Shown one piece after another: positions 8,254-15,883 of a DNA stretch of 47,323 bases; the first letter of the stretch is position 1; each line of letters begins with the position of its first letter. This stretch comes from PNAI01 sp035501735 (GTDB lineage: Bacteria > Pseudomonadota > Alphaproteobacteria > Rhizobiales > Xanthobacteraceae). The translations under genes and the position numbers were made by a program. The notes beneath the pieces are model-generated. The model had not been told where the DNA came from. It ran no database searches and saw only the letters and a list, made by a program, of their open reading frames with translations. The DNA is taken from assembly GCA_035501735.1 (NCBI GenBank), contig DATJVR010000005.1, positions 1-47,323 on the forward strand. Reading direction: 5' to 3'.

Positions 8254-8679
8254 TTATCCCGCCGCAAGTTCGATGTCGTGCATGTCGTCGTCGGATAGCC
8301 CGAAATGGTGCCCGATCTCATGCACCAGCACATGCGTGATGACCGCGCCCAGCGTTTCGTCGTGCTCGGCCCAATAGAGCAGGATCGGCACGCGATAGAG
8401 CCAGACCATGTTCGGCATTTGCGCCGGCGCGCTCTCCGATTGGAACGGCAATCCGACGCCCTGAAACAGGCCCATCAGCTCGAGCTCGCTTTCGATCTGC
8501 ATGTCGTCGAGCACGTCTTCGGTGGCGTAGTCCTCGATGCGGATCACCACGTCCTCGCAGCGCGCGCGAAATTTCGCAGGCAGCCGCGAAAACGCCTCCA
8601 TCGCGATCGTCTCGAATTCGGCGAGTGACGGGGCCTTGAGCGGCCGCCAGGCGAGCGGATCGGGAAGGGGCTTTGCCAT
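8254..8679 (-). CDS. Minimal zinc metallopeptidase-like protein (PF06262 type)
   Basis: A protein of about 141 residues ending in the zinc-protease motif HEIGHHFGLSDDDM, characteristic of the small 'possibl zinc metallo-peptidase' family (formerly DUF1025). The fold is a minimal metzincin-like domain with no signal peptide. Two starts are possible: ATG at 8679 (MAKPLPDP), chosen because relatives start near this point, and GTG at 8709, which would add ten residues; neither has a strong Shine-Dalgarno. The physiological substrate of the family is unknown. Confidence 0.85.
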   Translation of the reverse strand: MAKPLPDPLAWRPLKAPSLAEFETIAMEAFSRLPAKFRARCEDVVIRIEDYATEDVLDDMQIESELELMGLFQGVGLPFQSESAPAQMPNMVWLYRVPILLYWAEHDETLGAVITHVLVHEIGHHFGLSDDDMHDIELAAG

Positions 8680-8798
8680 GGCCGGAAACTTAATCTTTGG
8701 CGCCGCCACATGCCACGGTAAGTACGTTCACCGGGGCGACAACAGGCCCGGTTGACGGCGCCCTGCCAATGGAGGACCGTAAGCCAAAGGGGTTTCGG

Positions 8799-9143
8799 AT
8801 GCCCGTACGACTGCTCGCAGCACTCGCAGGCCTGACAGCTCTGGGCACGCTGATTTTCACCGGCGGCGCCGATAGCGTCAGGGCCGCGCCACAGAATTTC
8901 GACACAGTGGGGCAGAGCGACAATTCCGCCCAAGCGCGCAAAACCCGGCCGCGTCCGCAAATCCGGGTGACGCCGCGCTATCCCTATCGGCATTACAGTT
9001 CGCCTTATCCGGTGCCCTATGCGGCCGAATATCCGGGGCCTTACGGCGTGCGACAGTGTGTCGACCGTTACGTGACCGAACACCGCCCGAGCGGCACCGT
9101 CATCGTGCCGCGCATGCGCTGCTGGTGGGTGGTGCGGCGCTAA
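8799..9143 (+). CDS. Small secreted Tyr/Pro-rich protein
   Basis: A 114-residue protein with a good Sec signal peptide (MPVRLLAALAGLTALGTLIF, cleavage probably near SVRAAP at about residue 30). The mature part is rich in Pro, Tyr and Arg (RYPYRHYSSPYP and similar) and has two cysteines (QCVDRY, RCWWV) that could pair. The ATG at 8799 is preceded by AAGGGG at good spacing. An earlier in-frame ATG at 8769 would add ten charged residues. No function is recognised. Similar short secreted proteins are frequent in Bradyrhizobium relatives. Confidence 0.65.
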   Translation: MPVRLLAALAGLTALGTLIFTGGADSVRAAPQNFDTVGQSDNSAQARKTRPRPQIRVTPRYPYRHYSSPYPVPYAAEYPGPYGVRQCVDRYVTEHRPSGTVIVPRMRCWWVVRR

Positions 9144-9156
9144 TCAGGCGAGCTGA

Positions 9157-10563
9157 TTACTTCCATTCCCGCACATCGACGAAATGCCCCGCGATTGCGG
9201 CGGCGGCGGCCATCGCCGGCGACACCAGATGCGTGCGCCCGCCGGGACCTTGCCGGCCCTCGAAATTACGGTTCGAGGTCGAGGCGCAGCGCTCCTCCGG
9301 CAAAAGCTTGTCCGGATTCATCGCAAGACACATGGAGCAGCCCGGCTCGCGCCATTCGAAGCCGGCCTTGATGAAAATCTTGTCCAAGCCCTCCGCCTCG
9401 GCCTGTTCCTTCACCAGCCCTGAGCCCGGCACGACCATCGCGGAAACGTGCGCGCTGACGTGCTTGCCTTCCGCGATCTTGGCCGCCGCGCGCAAATCCT
9501 CGATGCGCGAATTGGTGCATGAGCCGATGAACGCGCGATCGATCTTGATGTCGGTGATCTTCTCGCCGCCTTTCAACCCCATGTAGCCGAGCGAACGTTC
9601 GGCGGCGCGGCGCTTGTTCTCATCGGCGATCTCGGAGAGCACCGGCACGCGGCCGGTGATCGACACGACCTGCTCGGGGCTCGTCCCCCAGGTCACCAGC
9701 GGCGGCAGCTTCGCCGCGTCGAGCCTGATCTCGCGGTCGAAATGCGCGCCGTCGTCGGTGCGCAATGTCTCCCAATAGCGCATGGCCTCATCCCAGGCCT
9801 TGCCCTTCGGCGACTTCGGCCGTCCTTTGAGGAATTCGTAGGCCTTCTGATCCGGCGCGATGAAGCCGGCCTTGGCGCCGCCCTCGACCGACATGTTGCA
9901 GATTGTCATGCGGCCTTCCATCGACAGCGCCCGGATCGCTTCGCCGGCATATTCCAGTGCATAGCCGGTACCGCCGGCGGTGCCGATCTCGCCGATGATC
10001 GCCAAGATGATGTCTTTGGCGGCGACGCCTTGCGGCAGTTTTCCATCCACCACCGCGCGCATGTTTTTCGATTTGCTCTGGATCAGCGTCTGCGTCGCCA
10101 GCACGTGCTCGACTTCCGATGTGCCGATGCCGTAGGCGAGCGCGCCGAATGCGCCGTGCGTGGCGGTGTGGCTGTCGCCGCACACCAGCGTGACGCCCGG
10201 CAGCGTGAAGCCCTGCTCCGGGCCGATCACGTGCACGATGCCCTGCCGCTTGTCGAACTCGTTGTAATATTCGAGGCCGAAAAACTTGGCGTTCTCGGCA
10301 AGATACGCGATTTGCGCCTCGCTTTCCGGATCGGGATTTTTCTGGTGCCGGTCGGTGGTCGGTACGTTGTGGTCGACCACGCACAGCGTCTTGTCCGGCG
10401 CGTGCACCTTGCGGCCGGAAAGCCGCAGACTCTCGAACGCCTGCGGGCTCGTCACCTCGTGCACGAGATGGCGGTCGATGTAGATCAGGCAGGTGCCGTC
10501 CGGCTGCTCGTCAACCAGATGGTCGTCCCAGATTTTGTCGTAGAGCGTACGCGGCTTGCTCAT
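9157..10563 (-). CDS. leuC: 3-isopropylmalate dehydratase large subunit
   Basis: Aconitase-family [4Fe-4S] enzyme of leucine synthesis, 468 residues as usual. The cluster ligands are C349 (GSCTNSR), C409 and C412 (GCSMCLAMN). The substrate-binding segments GDSHTATHGAFGALAYGIGTSE (split here by residue positions 129-150) are intact. It works with LeuD, encoded 2.5 kb further on the same strand. It lies downstream of the ribosomal operon and may be partly served by readthrough, though a 65-base gap could hold its own promoter. Confidence 0.97.
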   Translation of the reverse strand: MSKPRTLYDKIWDDHLVDEQPDGTCLIYIDRHLVHEVTSPQAFESLRLSGRKVHAPDKTLCVVDHNVPTTDRHQKNPDPESEAQIAYLAENAKFFGLEYYNEFDKRQGIVHVIGPEQGFTLPGVTLVCGDSHTATHGAFGALAYGIGTSEVEHVLATQTLIQSKSKNMRAVVDGKLPQGVAAKDIILAIIGEIGTAGGTGYALEYAGEAIRALSMEGRMTICNMSVEGGAKAGFIAPDQKAYEFLKGRPKSPKGKAWDEAMRYWETLRTDDGAHFDREIRLDAAKLPPLVTWGTSPEQVVSITGRVPVLSEIADENKRRAAERSLGYMGLKGGEKITDIKIDRAFIGSCTNSRIEDLRAAAKIAEGKHVSAHVSAMVVPGSGLVKEQAEAEGLDKIFIKAGFEWREPGCSMCLAMNPDKLLPEERCASTSNRNFEGRQGPGGRTHLVSPAMAAAAAIAGHFVDVREWK

Positions 10564-10627
10564 CGCAATGTCCTGAGGTTTTTCGTGTCTAATCTATGGT
10601 TTTGGATCGCCGAGTGGAAGTGGTTGG

Positions 10628-11041
10628 CTAATCGGAGACGAGCTCGACCTCGATCTTGGCGCCCGACGACAGCCGCTTCGCGATGTCCCTGGCTTCGTTC
10701 AGGCTATAGTGCCCCGAAATCTCGAATACGCCGGCCAGCAGCGGCTCCCTGATCACCGGCTTCATCAGGACGCGTCCGTCCACCCGAAACTCCGTGGTGC
10801 GGCCGACATTCTTCTGCGTCATTTCGGCAATCAGGCGCTTCGACTCTTCCGTCAATTTCACGAAGATGATCGATTGTTTGGTCTGCGGGTCGATGCGCGC
10901 GTCCGCCACCTTGACTTCGATCAGCAGCACGTCGCCGGCGAACACGCCATTCGACCAGAGCGACGCCGCCAAAATCGCGCAACCGAGGATAAAGCCGGCG
11001 AAGCCGAGCCTTCCCGACCGGCCGCGCGCCGGCGCGCTCAC
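10628..11041 (-). CDS. Membrane-anchored protein with SecD P1-head-like domain
   Basis: A 137-residue protein with one N-terminal membrane helix (about residues 14-33) and a periplasmic domain of about 100 residues. The segment VDARIDPQTKQ... through FEISGHYSLNEARDIAKRLSSGA resembles the head subdomain of SecD P1, including the terminal [FS]TxxEAxxLAxxLxSGA-like helix. It starts inside the rplS stop codon (four-base ATGA overlap, 11038-11041), so it is translationally coupled to a ribosomal protein gene. The SecD likeness is by pattern; a link to translocation is inference. Confidence 0.75.
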   Translation of the reverse strand: MSAPARGRSGRLGFAGFILGCAILAASLWSNGVFAGDVLLIEVKVADARIDPQTKQSIIFVKLTEESKRLIAEMTQKNVGRTTEFRVDGRVLMKPVIREPLLAGVFEISGHYSLNEARDIAKRLSSGAKIEVELVSD

Positions 11042-11439
11042 GATTCTTGCGTTTCCGCCACGTCAGCGCTCTGGCCGCCGTGATGCGCGCCTTCGGCGAT
11101 GCGCGCCTTCTTGCCGCGCCGTCCGCGCAGGTAATAGAGCTTGGCGCGACGCACCTTGCCACGGCGCAGGAGCTTGATCGAATCGATCATCGGCGAATAG
11201 AGCGGGAATACGCGCTCGACGCCCTCGCCGTAGGAGATTTTTCGCACGGTGAAATTTTCGTTGATCCCGGTGCCCGCGCGGCCGATGCAAATGCCCTCGA
11301 ACGCTTGGATGCGGGTGCGCTCGCCCTCGACCACCTTGACGTTGACGAGCACCGTGTCGCCCGGTTCGAAGTCGGGATAGTCCTTGCCGGCGGAAAGTTT
11401 TTCGACCTGTTCTTTGTCGAGCTGCTGCAAGAGGTTCAT
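11038..11439 (-). CDS. rplS: 50S ribosomal protein L19
   Basis: A 133-residue protein at the 30S-50S interface. MNLLQQLDKEQVEKL, DTVLVNVKVVEG and RAKLYYLRGRRGKKARI are typical L19 segments. The start at 11439 is preceded by GGAGAA at eight bases; upstream in-frame codons are not needed. The C-terminal tail after KARIAEG is longer than in E. coli, as in other alphaproteobacteria. It is separated from trmD by 290 bp that hold a repeat element, while its downstream partner overlaps it. Confidence 0.97.
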   Translation of the reverse strand: MNLLQQLDKEQVEKLSAGKDYPDFEPGDTVLVNVKVVEGERTRIQAFEGICIGRAGTGINENFTVRKISYGEGVERVFPLYSPMIDSIKLLRRGKVRRAKLYYLRGRRGKKARIAEGAHHGGQSADVAETQES

Positions 11440-11552
11440 GGCAAATTCTCCATCGGCGGCGCCGCTTTCGGCGCGCAATTGACAAGGCGGTAAATGGCTT
11501 GTCCGGGTCGGGCGAGCTTCTACGACAAAGCGCGGACCTTGTCACGTCGCCG

Positions 11553-11693
11553 CTCCCTCCCCCAGAAAGGGGGAGGTTGGGGTGGGGGTCAATGAGTTTG
11601 GGGTCGGGGTCAATGAAAAAGATTTGTGGCGTTGCCGATGACCCCCACCTGGACGGCTTCGCCGTCCGACCTCCCCCTTCAAGGGGAGGTTAA
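11553..11693. mobile_element. MITE-like element with inverted palindromic repeats, between trmD and rplS
   Basis: Two copies of the repeat family that bounds the sucC/sucD insertion, in inverted orientation. The left copy (11553-11591) has the hairpin CCTCCCCC-AGAAA-GGGGGAGG and then GGTGGGGGTCA, but lacks the second hairpin. The right copy (11639-11693, minus orientation) has both: hairpin 1 at 11670-11689 and hairpin 2 as GGACGGC (11651-11657), loop TTC, GCCGTCC (11661-11667). Only 47 bases separate the copies and no reading frame lies between. I see no clear flanking duplication. It looks like a non-autonomous or decayed relative of the DUF559 element and lies inside the ribosomal operon. 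Confidence 0.75.
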
Positions 11694-11729
11694 GTGATGT
11701 TGGGCGCAGTTGATCAGATCAAGCGAAGT

Positions 11730-12425
11730 TCATGATTCTCGTTTCTTTCGATATTTCGCCCACAGGTCCGGCCGCCGCTCGCGCGTGAGCCGCTCGGCTT
11801 CGGCCCGCCGCCAGGCTGCGACCTTGGCGTGATCGCCGCCCGTGAGCACGTCCGGGATGGGGCGGCCTTCGAATTCGGCCGGCCGCGTGTACTGCGGATA
11901 TTCGAGCAGGCCCTCTGAAAAGCTTTCCTCGGTCCTCGATGCCGCCTGTCCCATGACCCCCGGCAACAGCCGCACGCAGGACTCGATCAGCGCGCAGGCC
12001 GCGATCTCGCCGCCCGACAGCACGTAGTCGCCGATCGAGACTTCCTCGAGCTGGCGCGCCGCGATCACGCGTTCATCGATACCCTCGTAGCGACCGCATA
12101 CCACGACCACGCCTTCGCCTTTGGCAAGCGCTTCGACGCGCGCCTGCGTGAGCGGAGCGCCGCGCGGGCTCATCAACAGGCGCGGGCGGCCGTCGGCGCC
12201 CGACGCGTCGATCGCGCGCGCGAGCACGTCGGCTCTCATCACCATGCCGGGTCCGCCGCCGGACGGCGTGTCGTCCACGCTCGCGTGCCTGTCGGTGGCA
12301 AAGCTGCGGATGTTTAGCGTCTCGAGCGACCAGATCTTCGACGCCAGGGCCTTGCCGGCCAGGCTGACGCCGAGCGGACCCGGAAACATCTCCGGAAAAA
12401 TCGTCAGCACGGTCGCGCGCCACAT
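11730..12425 (-). CDS. trmD: tRNA (guanine-37-N1)-methyltransferase
   Basis: SPOUT methyltransferase making m1G37 in tRNAs that read CNN codons, using S-adenosylmethionine. The 231-residue protein has LTIFPEMFPG at the start, the GGGPGMVM segment, and the trefoil-knot SAM site CGRYEGIDERV and IGDYVLSGGE. It follows rimM after five bases. The order rpsP-rimM-trmD-rplS is the classical ribosomal protein S16 operon. Confidence 0.97.
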   Translation of the reverse strand: MWRATVLTIFPEMFPGPLGVSLAGKALASKIWSLETLNIRSFATDRHASVDDTPSGGGPGMVMRADVLARAIDASGADGRPRLLMSPRGAPLTQARVEALAKGEGVVVVCGRYEGIDERVIAARQLEEVSIGDYVLSGGEIAACALIESCVRLLPGVMGQAASRTEESFSEGLLEYPQYTRPAEFEGRPIPDVLTGGDHAKVAAWRRAEAERLTRERRPDLWAKYRKKRES

Positions 12426-12430
12426 GGTCT

Positions 12431-13009
12431 CTAGTCGCTTTCGCTCAGCGGCACCACGACGATCCGCCCGCCCGCAATGTCGATCATCGGCACCGTATCT
12501 TGACGGAACGGCACCAGCAGCGTCTCGCCACTGCCGGCCGGCGTGATCTCGATCAGGTCGCCGGCGCCATAATGGTAGATCGCGCTCACCGTGCCGAGCG
12601 TCTCACCCTCAGGTGTCACGGCCGCAAGTCCGACGAGATCGGCATGATAGAACGTATCGGCGTCTTCGGTCGGCGGCAGCCGGCCGCGCGGCACGTAGAG
12701 CTTGAGGTTGGTCAGCCGCTCGGCCGCGCTGCGGTCTCTGATCCCGAATAGTCGCGCAACGAAAAAGCCCTTCGCCGGTCTTAACGCCTCGATCTCGAAG
12801 TGCTGCATGCCGTCCTCGGATTCGAGCACGCCATAGGACGCGACCGCAGCCGGGTCCTCGGTGAACGACCACAAACGCACCTCGCCGCGGACGCCGTGTG
12901 GAGCGCCGATCCGAGCCACGCAGATTTTGTTTTCTTTCTGCGGCTGCGGGAGAGGGACGGCGTGCAGCGCACGCTGGGGTGAAGGGTCCTTGCGGGTCCG
13001 CCGCGCCAC
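12431..13009 (-). CDS. rimM: 16S rRNA processing protein RimM, extended N-terminus
   Basis: Binds ribosomal protein S19 in the 30S head and assists late 16S rRNA maturation. The RimM core begins at about residue 26 with KICVARIGAPHGVRGEVRLW, followed by the PRC-barrel part (YYHADL-like FYHADLVGLAAVT). The frame starts with GTG at 13009, 12 bases after rpsP, and gives a 25-residue Arg/Pro-rich extension not seen in typical RimM. The DNA for that extension (about 12935-13009) has the look of a degenerate intergenic repeat (CCCTTCACCCCAGCG, CCCTCTCCCGCAG). No ATG or GTG lies closer to the core, so the extension is probably real. Confidence 0.9.
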   Translation of the reverse strand: MARRTRKDPSPQRALHAVPLPQPQKENKICVARIGAPHGVRGEVRLWSFTEDPAAVASYGVLESEDGMQHFEIEALRPAKGFFVARLFGIRDRSAAERLTNLKLYVPRGRLPPTEDADTFYHADLVGLAAVTPEGETLGTVSAIYHYGAGDLIEITPAGSGETLLVPFRQDTVPMIDIAGGRIVVVPLSESD

Positions 13010-13021
13010 GGCTTCGCCGGC

Positions 13022-13438
13022 TTAGCTTGCCGCCGGCTGCGCGGCGGGTTTCGCCTCCGCCTTTGGCGCGTCGGCTTTCGGCGCCTCCGCTTTGGGCTTT
13101 TCGCCAGCGGCTTTGGCGGCGGCTTCGGCTTGCGCCTTGCGTTCCTTGCGCGGAATGGCTTTGAGCGGATTATTGTGCTTCTCGCGTTTCGCGATGCCGG
13201 CCGCATCGAGGAAGCGCATCACGCGGTCGCTCGGCTGCGCGCCTTTCACCATCCAGGCCTTGACCTTCTCGAGATCGAGCTTGAGGCGATCCTTGTTTTC
13301 CTTCGGTAGCAGCGGATTGAAATAGCCGAGCCGCTCGATGAAGCGCCCGTCGCGCGGCGAACGGCTGTCCGCCGCCACGATGTGATAGACCGGCCGCTTC
13401 TTGGTGCCCGCGCGGGCCATGCGGATGACAACTGGCAT
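13022..13438 (-). CDS. rpsP: 30S ribosomal protein S16
   Basis: A 138-residue protein. Residues 1-85 are the S16 core (VVIRMARAGTKKRPVYHIV, DGRFIERLGYFNP). The rest is a low-complexity Lys/Ala/Pro tail (KAEAPKADAPKAEAKPAAQPAAS), a form often seen in Rhizobiales. The tail is likely disordered and exposed on the 30S surface. It is the first ribosomal gene of the operon, 36 bases downstream of ffh. Confidence 0.97.
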   Translation of the reverse strand: MPVVIRMARAGTKKRPVYHIVAADSRSPRDGRFIERLGYFNPLLPKENKDRLKLDLEKVKAWMVKGAQPSDRVMRFLDAAGIAKREKHNNPLKAIPRKERKAQAEAAAKAAGEKPKAEAPKADAPKAEAKPAAQPAAS

Positions 13439-13474
13439 TGCTTTAGTCCTTTCTGTCAGCGTTGAGAGTTGAAT

Positions 13475-15010
13475 TCATTTTTTCTTCCCGAAGAAATCCG
13501 GCGGCAATCCGCCGGGCGTCGGGAGCTTCCCGCCGCCAAGACCCGGCAACCCGGGAAATTTCGGCGGCAGGCCGGGCATGCCGGTCGGCAGCGCGCCGGG
13601 CAGTCCGCCCTGGCCCTGCATTTTCTCGGCAAGTTTTTGCATTTCTTCCGGCGACGGCGCGCCGCCGCCGAGCCCCAGCATGTTGGCGATGCCGGCAAGC
13701 GGCCCGCGTTTGCCGCCGCCCATGGCTTTCATCACGTCGGCCATCGTGCGATGCATCTTGAGCAGCCTGTTGATCTCCTCGACCTTGGTGCCGGAGCCGG
13801 CCGCGATGCGCTTCTTGCGGCTGGCCTTGAGGATGTCGGGATTTTTGCGTTCGCCTGGCGTCATCGAATCGATGATCGCCATCTGCCGCTTGAGCACGGT
13901 CTCGTCGAGATTTTTTTCCGCGAGCTGGTTCTTGAACTTGGCGACACCCGGCAGCATGCCCATCAGCCCGGTCATGCCGCCCATCTTCTGCATCTGCGTG
14001 AGCTGCTCGCGCAGGTCGGCCAGGTCGAACGCGCCCTTGCGCATCTTCTCGGCCGCGCGCATGGCTTTTTCGGCGTCGATGTTGGCGGCGGCTTTTTCCA
14101 CCAGCGACACGATGTCGCCCATGCCCAGGATTCGGTCGGCGATGCGCGCCGGATGAAAATCTTCCAGCGCATCCATCTTTTCACCGGTGCCGATCAGCTT
14201 GATCGGCTTGCCGGTGACCGCGCGCATGGAGAGCGCCGCGCCCCCGCGGCCGTCGCCGTCGATGCGGGTGAGCACGATGCCGGTCAGTCCCACGCGCTCG
14301 TTGAACGCGTGCGCGAGATTGACCGCGTCCTGGCCGGTGAGGCTGTCGGCGACCAACAGCACTTCGTGCGGCGCTGCCGCACGCTTCACCTCGGCCGCCT
14401 CGTTCATCATCGCTTCGTCGAGCGTGATGCGTCCGGCCGTATCGAGCAGCACCACGTCGTAGCCGCCGAGCCGCGCCGCCTGCAGCGCACGGTTGGCGAT
14501 CTGCACCGGCGTTTGTCCGGCGACGATCGGCAGCGTCTGCACATTGACCTGGGTGCCGAGCACCGCGAGCTGCTCCATCGCGGCTGCACGCCGCGTATCG
14601 AGCGAGGCCATCAGCACCTTGCGCCGCATCTGCTCGGTGATGCGTTTGCCGATTTTGGCCGTGGTCGTGGTTTTGCCCGAGCCCTGCAGGCCGACCAGCA
14701 TGATCGCCACCGGCGCCGGCGCGTTGAGATCGATCGGATCGGCGCTGGAGCCGAGCGTGTCGACCAGCGCGTCGTGCACGATCTTCACGACCATCTGACC
14801 GGGCGTGACGGATTTCAGCACCTCGACGCCGACCGCGCGCTGCTTGACCTGCTCGACGAACGCCCGCGCCACGTCGATCGCCACGTCCGCTTCGAGCAAT
14901 GCCCGCCGCACCTCGCGCATGGCGGCATCGACGTCGGCCTCCGACAGCGCGCCGCGCCGGGTCAGGCGATCGAGAATGCCGCCAAGTTTTTCCGTTAGGC
15001 TGTCGAACAT
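13475..15010 (-). CDS. ffh: Signal recognition particle protein Ffh (SRP54)
   Basis: The GTPase of the signal recognition particle, which with 4.5S RNA targets nascent membrane proteins to FtsY. The 511-residue protein has the N domain (1-90), the G domain with G1 at about 107-115 (GLQGSGKTT), DTAGR and TRIDGDGRGGAALS, and the methionine-rich M domain with its MxPG and RxKRIAAGSGT segments. The C-terminal tail is glycine, proline and leucine-rich. Its receptor gene ftsY lies 3.8 kb away on the opposite strand. Begins the rpsP operon. Confidence 0.97.
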   Translation of the reverse strand: MFDSLTEKLGGILDRLTRRGALSEADVDAAMREVRRALLEADVAIDVARAFVEQVKQRAVGVEVLKSVTPGQMVVKIVHDALVDTLGSSADPIDLNAPAPVAIMLVGLQGSGKTTTTAKIGKRITEQMRRKVLMASLDTRRAAAMEQLAVLGTQVNVQTLPIVAGQTPVQIANRALQAARLGGYDVVLLDTAGRITLDEAMMNEAAEVKRAAAPHEVLLVADSLTGQDAVNLAHAFNERVGLTGIVLTRIDGDGRGGAALSMRAVTGKPIKLIGTGEKMDALEDFHPARIADRILGMGDIVSLVEKAAANIDAEKAMRAAEKMRKGAFDLADLREQLTQMQKMGGMTGLMGMLPGVAKFKNQLAEKNLDETVLKRQMAIIDSMTPGERKNPDILKASRKKRIAAGSGTKVEEINRLLKMHRTMADVMKAMGGGKRGPLAGIANMLGLGGGAPSPEEMQKLAEKMQGQGGLPGALPTGMPGLPPKFPGLPGLGGGKLPTPGGLPPDFFGKKK

Positions 15011-15159
15011 CAGTTGCCAAACACTTATGCGCCCGAGGGCGCATCGCGCTGTCGGGCGGGGGCCTCCGGCCTCATCAGGACCGGTCGGCGGGTTGAATTC
15101 ACGGCTCTGTTTAGAGAGCAGCCGGAAATTAGGAGTGCGGTGGCGCTAAGTCAAGGCAG

Positions 15160-15741
15160 TCACTTCACCAGCACGTAGACATTGACCACGAGCTTGTCTT
15201 CCGGCGTCGTCACCGGATCGGTCACGTATTCTTCGACGAATGGTCCGAGCTTCTCGAACTGTTTTTCGTCCATGTAATGGGTGATCGCCTCGTACAGCAT
15301 GTCGAGCGAGTCGTAATCGCCGTGATGGACGAATTTGATCGCCTTGCCGGCTGGCGACTGCCCGGCGGTGATCGCGCCGCGCGGCAGGTTTGCCGGTGCC
15401 TCGCTCACCGGCACGGCTGCCTGATACTGAAAGCCGTTGTTGTCGACCGAGAGAAAGATCGTCATCGCGGGTCCGGCGGCTTTGAGATTTTGTTTCCCGA
15501 GCAAACTCGAGATCGATTTGAACTGACCGACCAATGTGGGAAACGCACCGCCCCAGGATGACTTGCCCGCCACGAACAAGACCGGCTTGGCGGTGAGCAC
15601 CACTTCCTCGCCGAACACATCGGGATTTGTTTCTTGCACCGAAGGCGGTGCAGGAACTTGTGCGAAGGTGGCTGTCTGAGCGAGTCCGGCCGCCAGCGCG
15701 AAGGCAACGATGAACCCTCGCAACGAGGGCGCTTTCGCCAT
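15160..15741 (-). CDS. Exported GyrI-like (AraC effector-binding fold) protein
   Basis: A protein of about 193 residues with a signal peptide (MAKAPSLRGFIVAFALAAG, cleavage near TATFAQ). The mature part resembles the GyrI-like / BacM effector-binding fold, mainly by the C-terminal HHGDYDSLDMLYEAITHYM, EYVTDP and PEDKLVVNVYVLV pattern (usual: G.Y..L...Y, E.Y..DP, PE.L.T.I..P). A periplasmic location is unusual for this ligand-binding fold, which is mostly cytosolic. An ATG at 15771 would add ten residues. Ligand unknown. Confidence 0.75.
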   Translation of the reverse strand: MAKAPSLRGFIVAFALAAGLAQTATFAQVPAPPSVQETNPDVFGEEVVLTAKPVLFVAGKSSWGGAFPTLVGQFKSISSLLGKQNLKAAGPAMTIFLSVDNNGFQYQAAVPVSEAPANLPRGAITAGQSPAGKAIKFVHHGDYDSLDMLYEAITHYMDEKQFEKLGPFVEEYVTDPVTTPEDKLVVNVYVLVK

Positions 15742-15883
15742 ACGTCGTTTGCTGCCATCGGAACGCGGCATGGACGAATTCTAGCACGGACGGGCGCGGC
15801 CGTTGAGGCGTCGGATCGAGCCAACGGACGCTTGCCGGCCGCCCCTGGCCAAGCCGCGGCCACTGGCCATATAAGTCAGGCCG

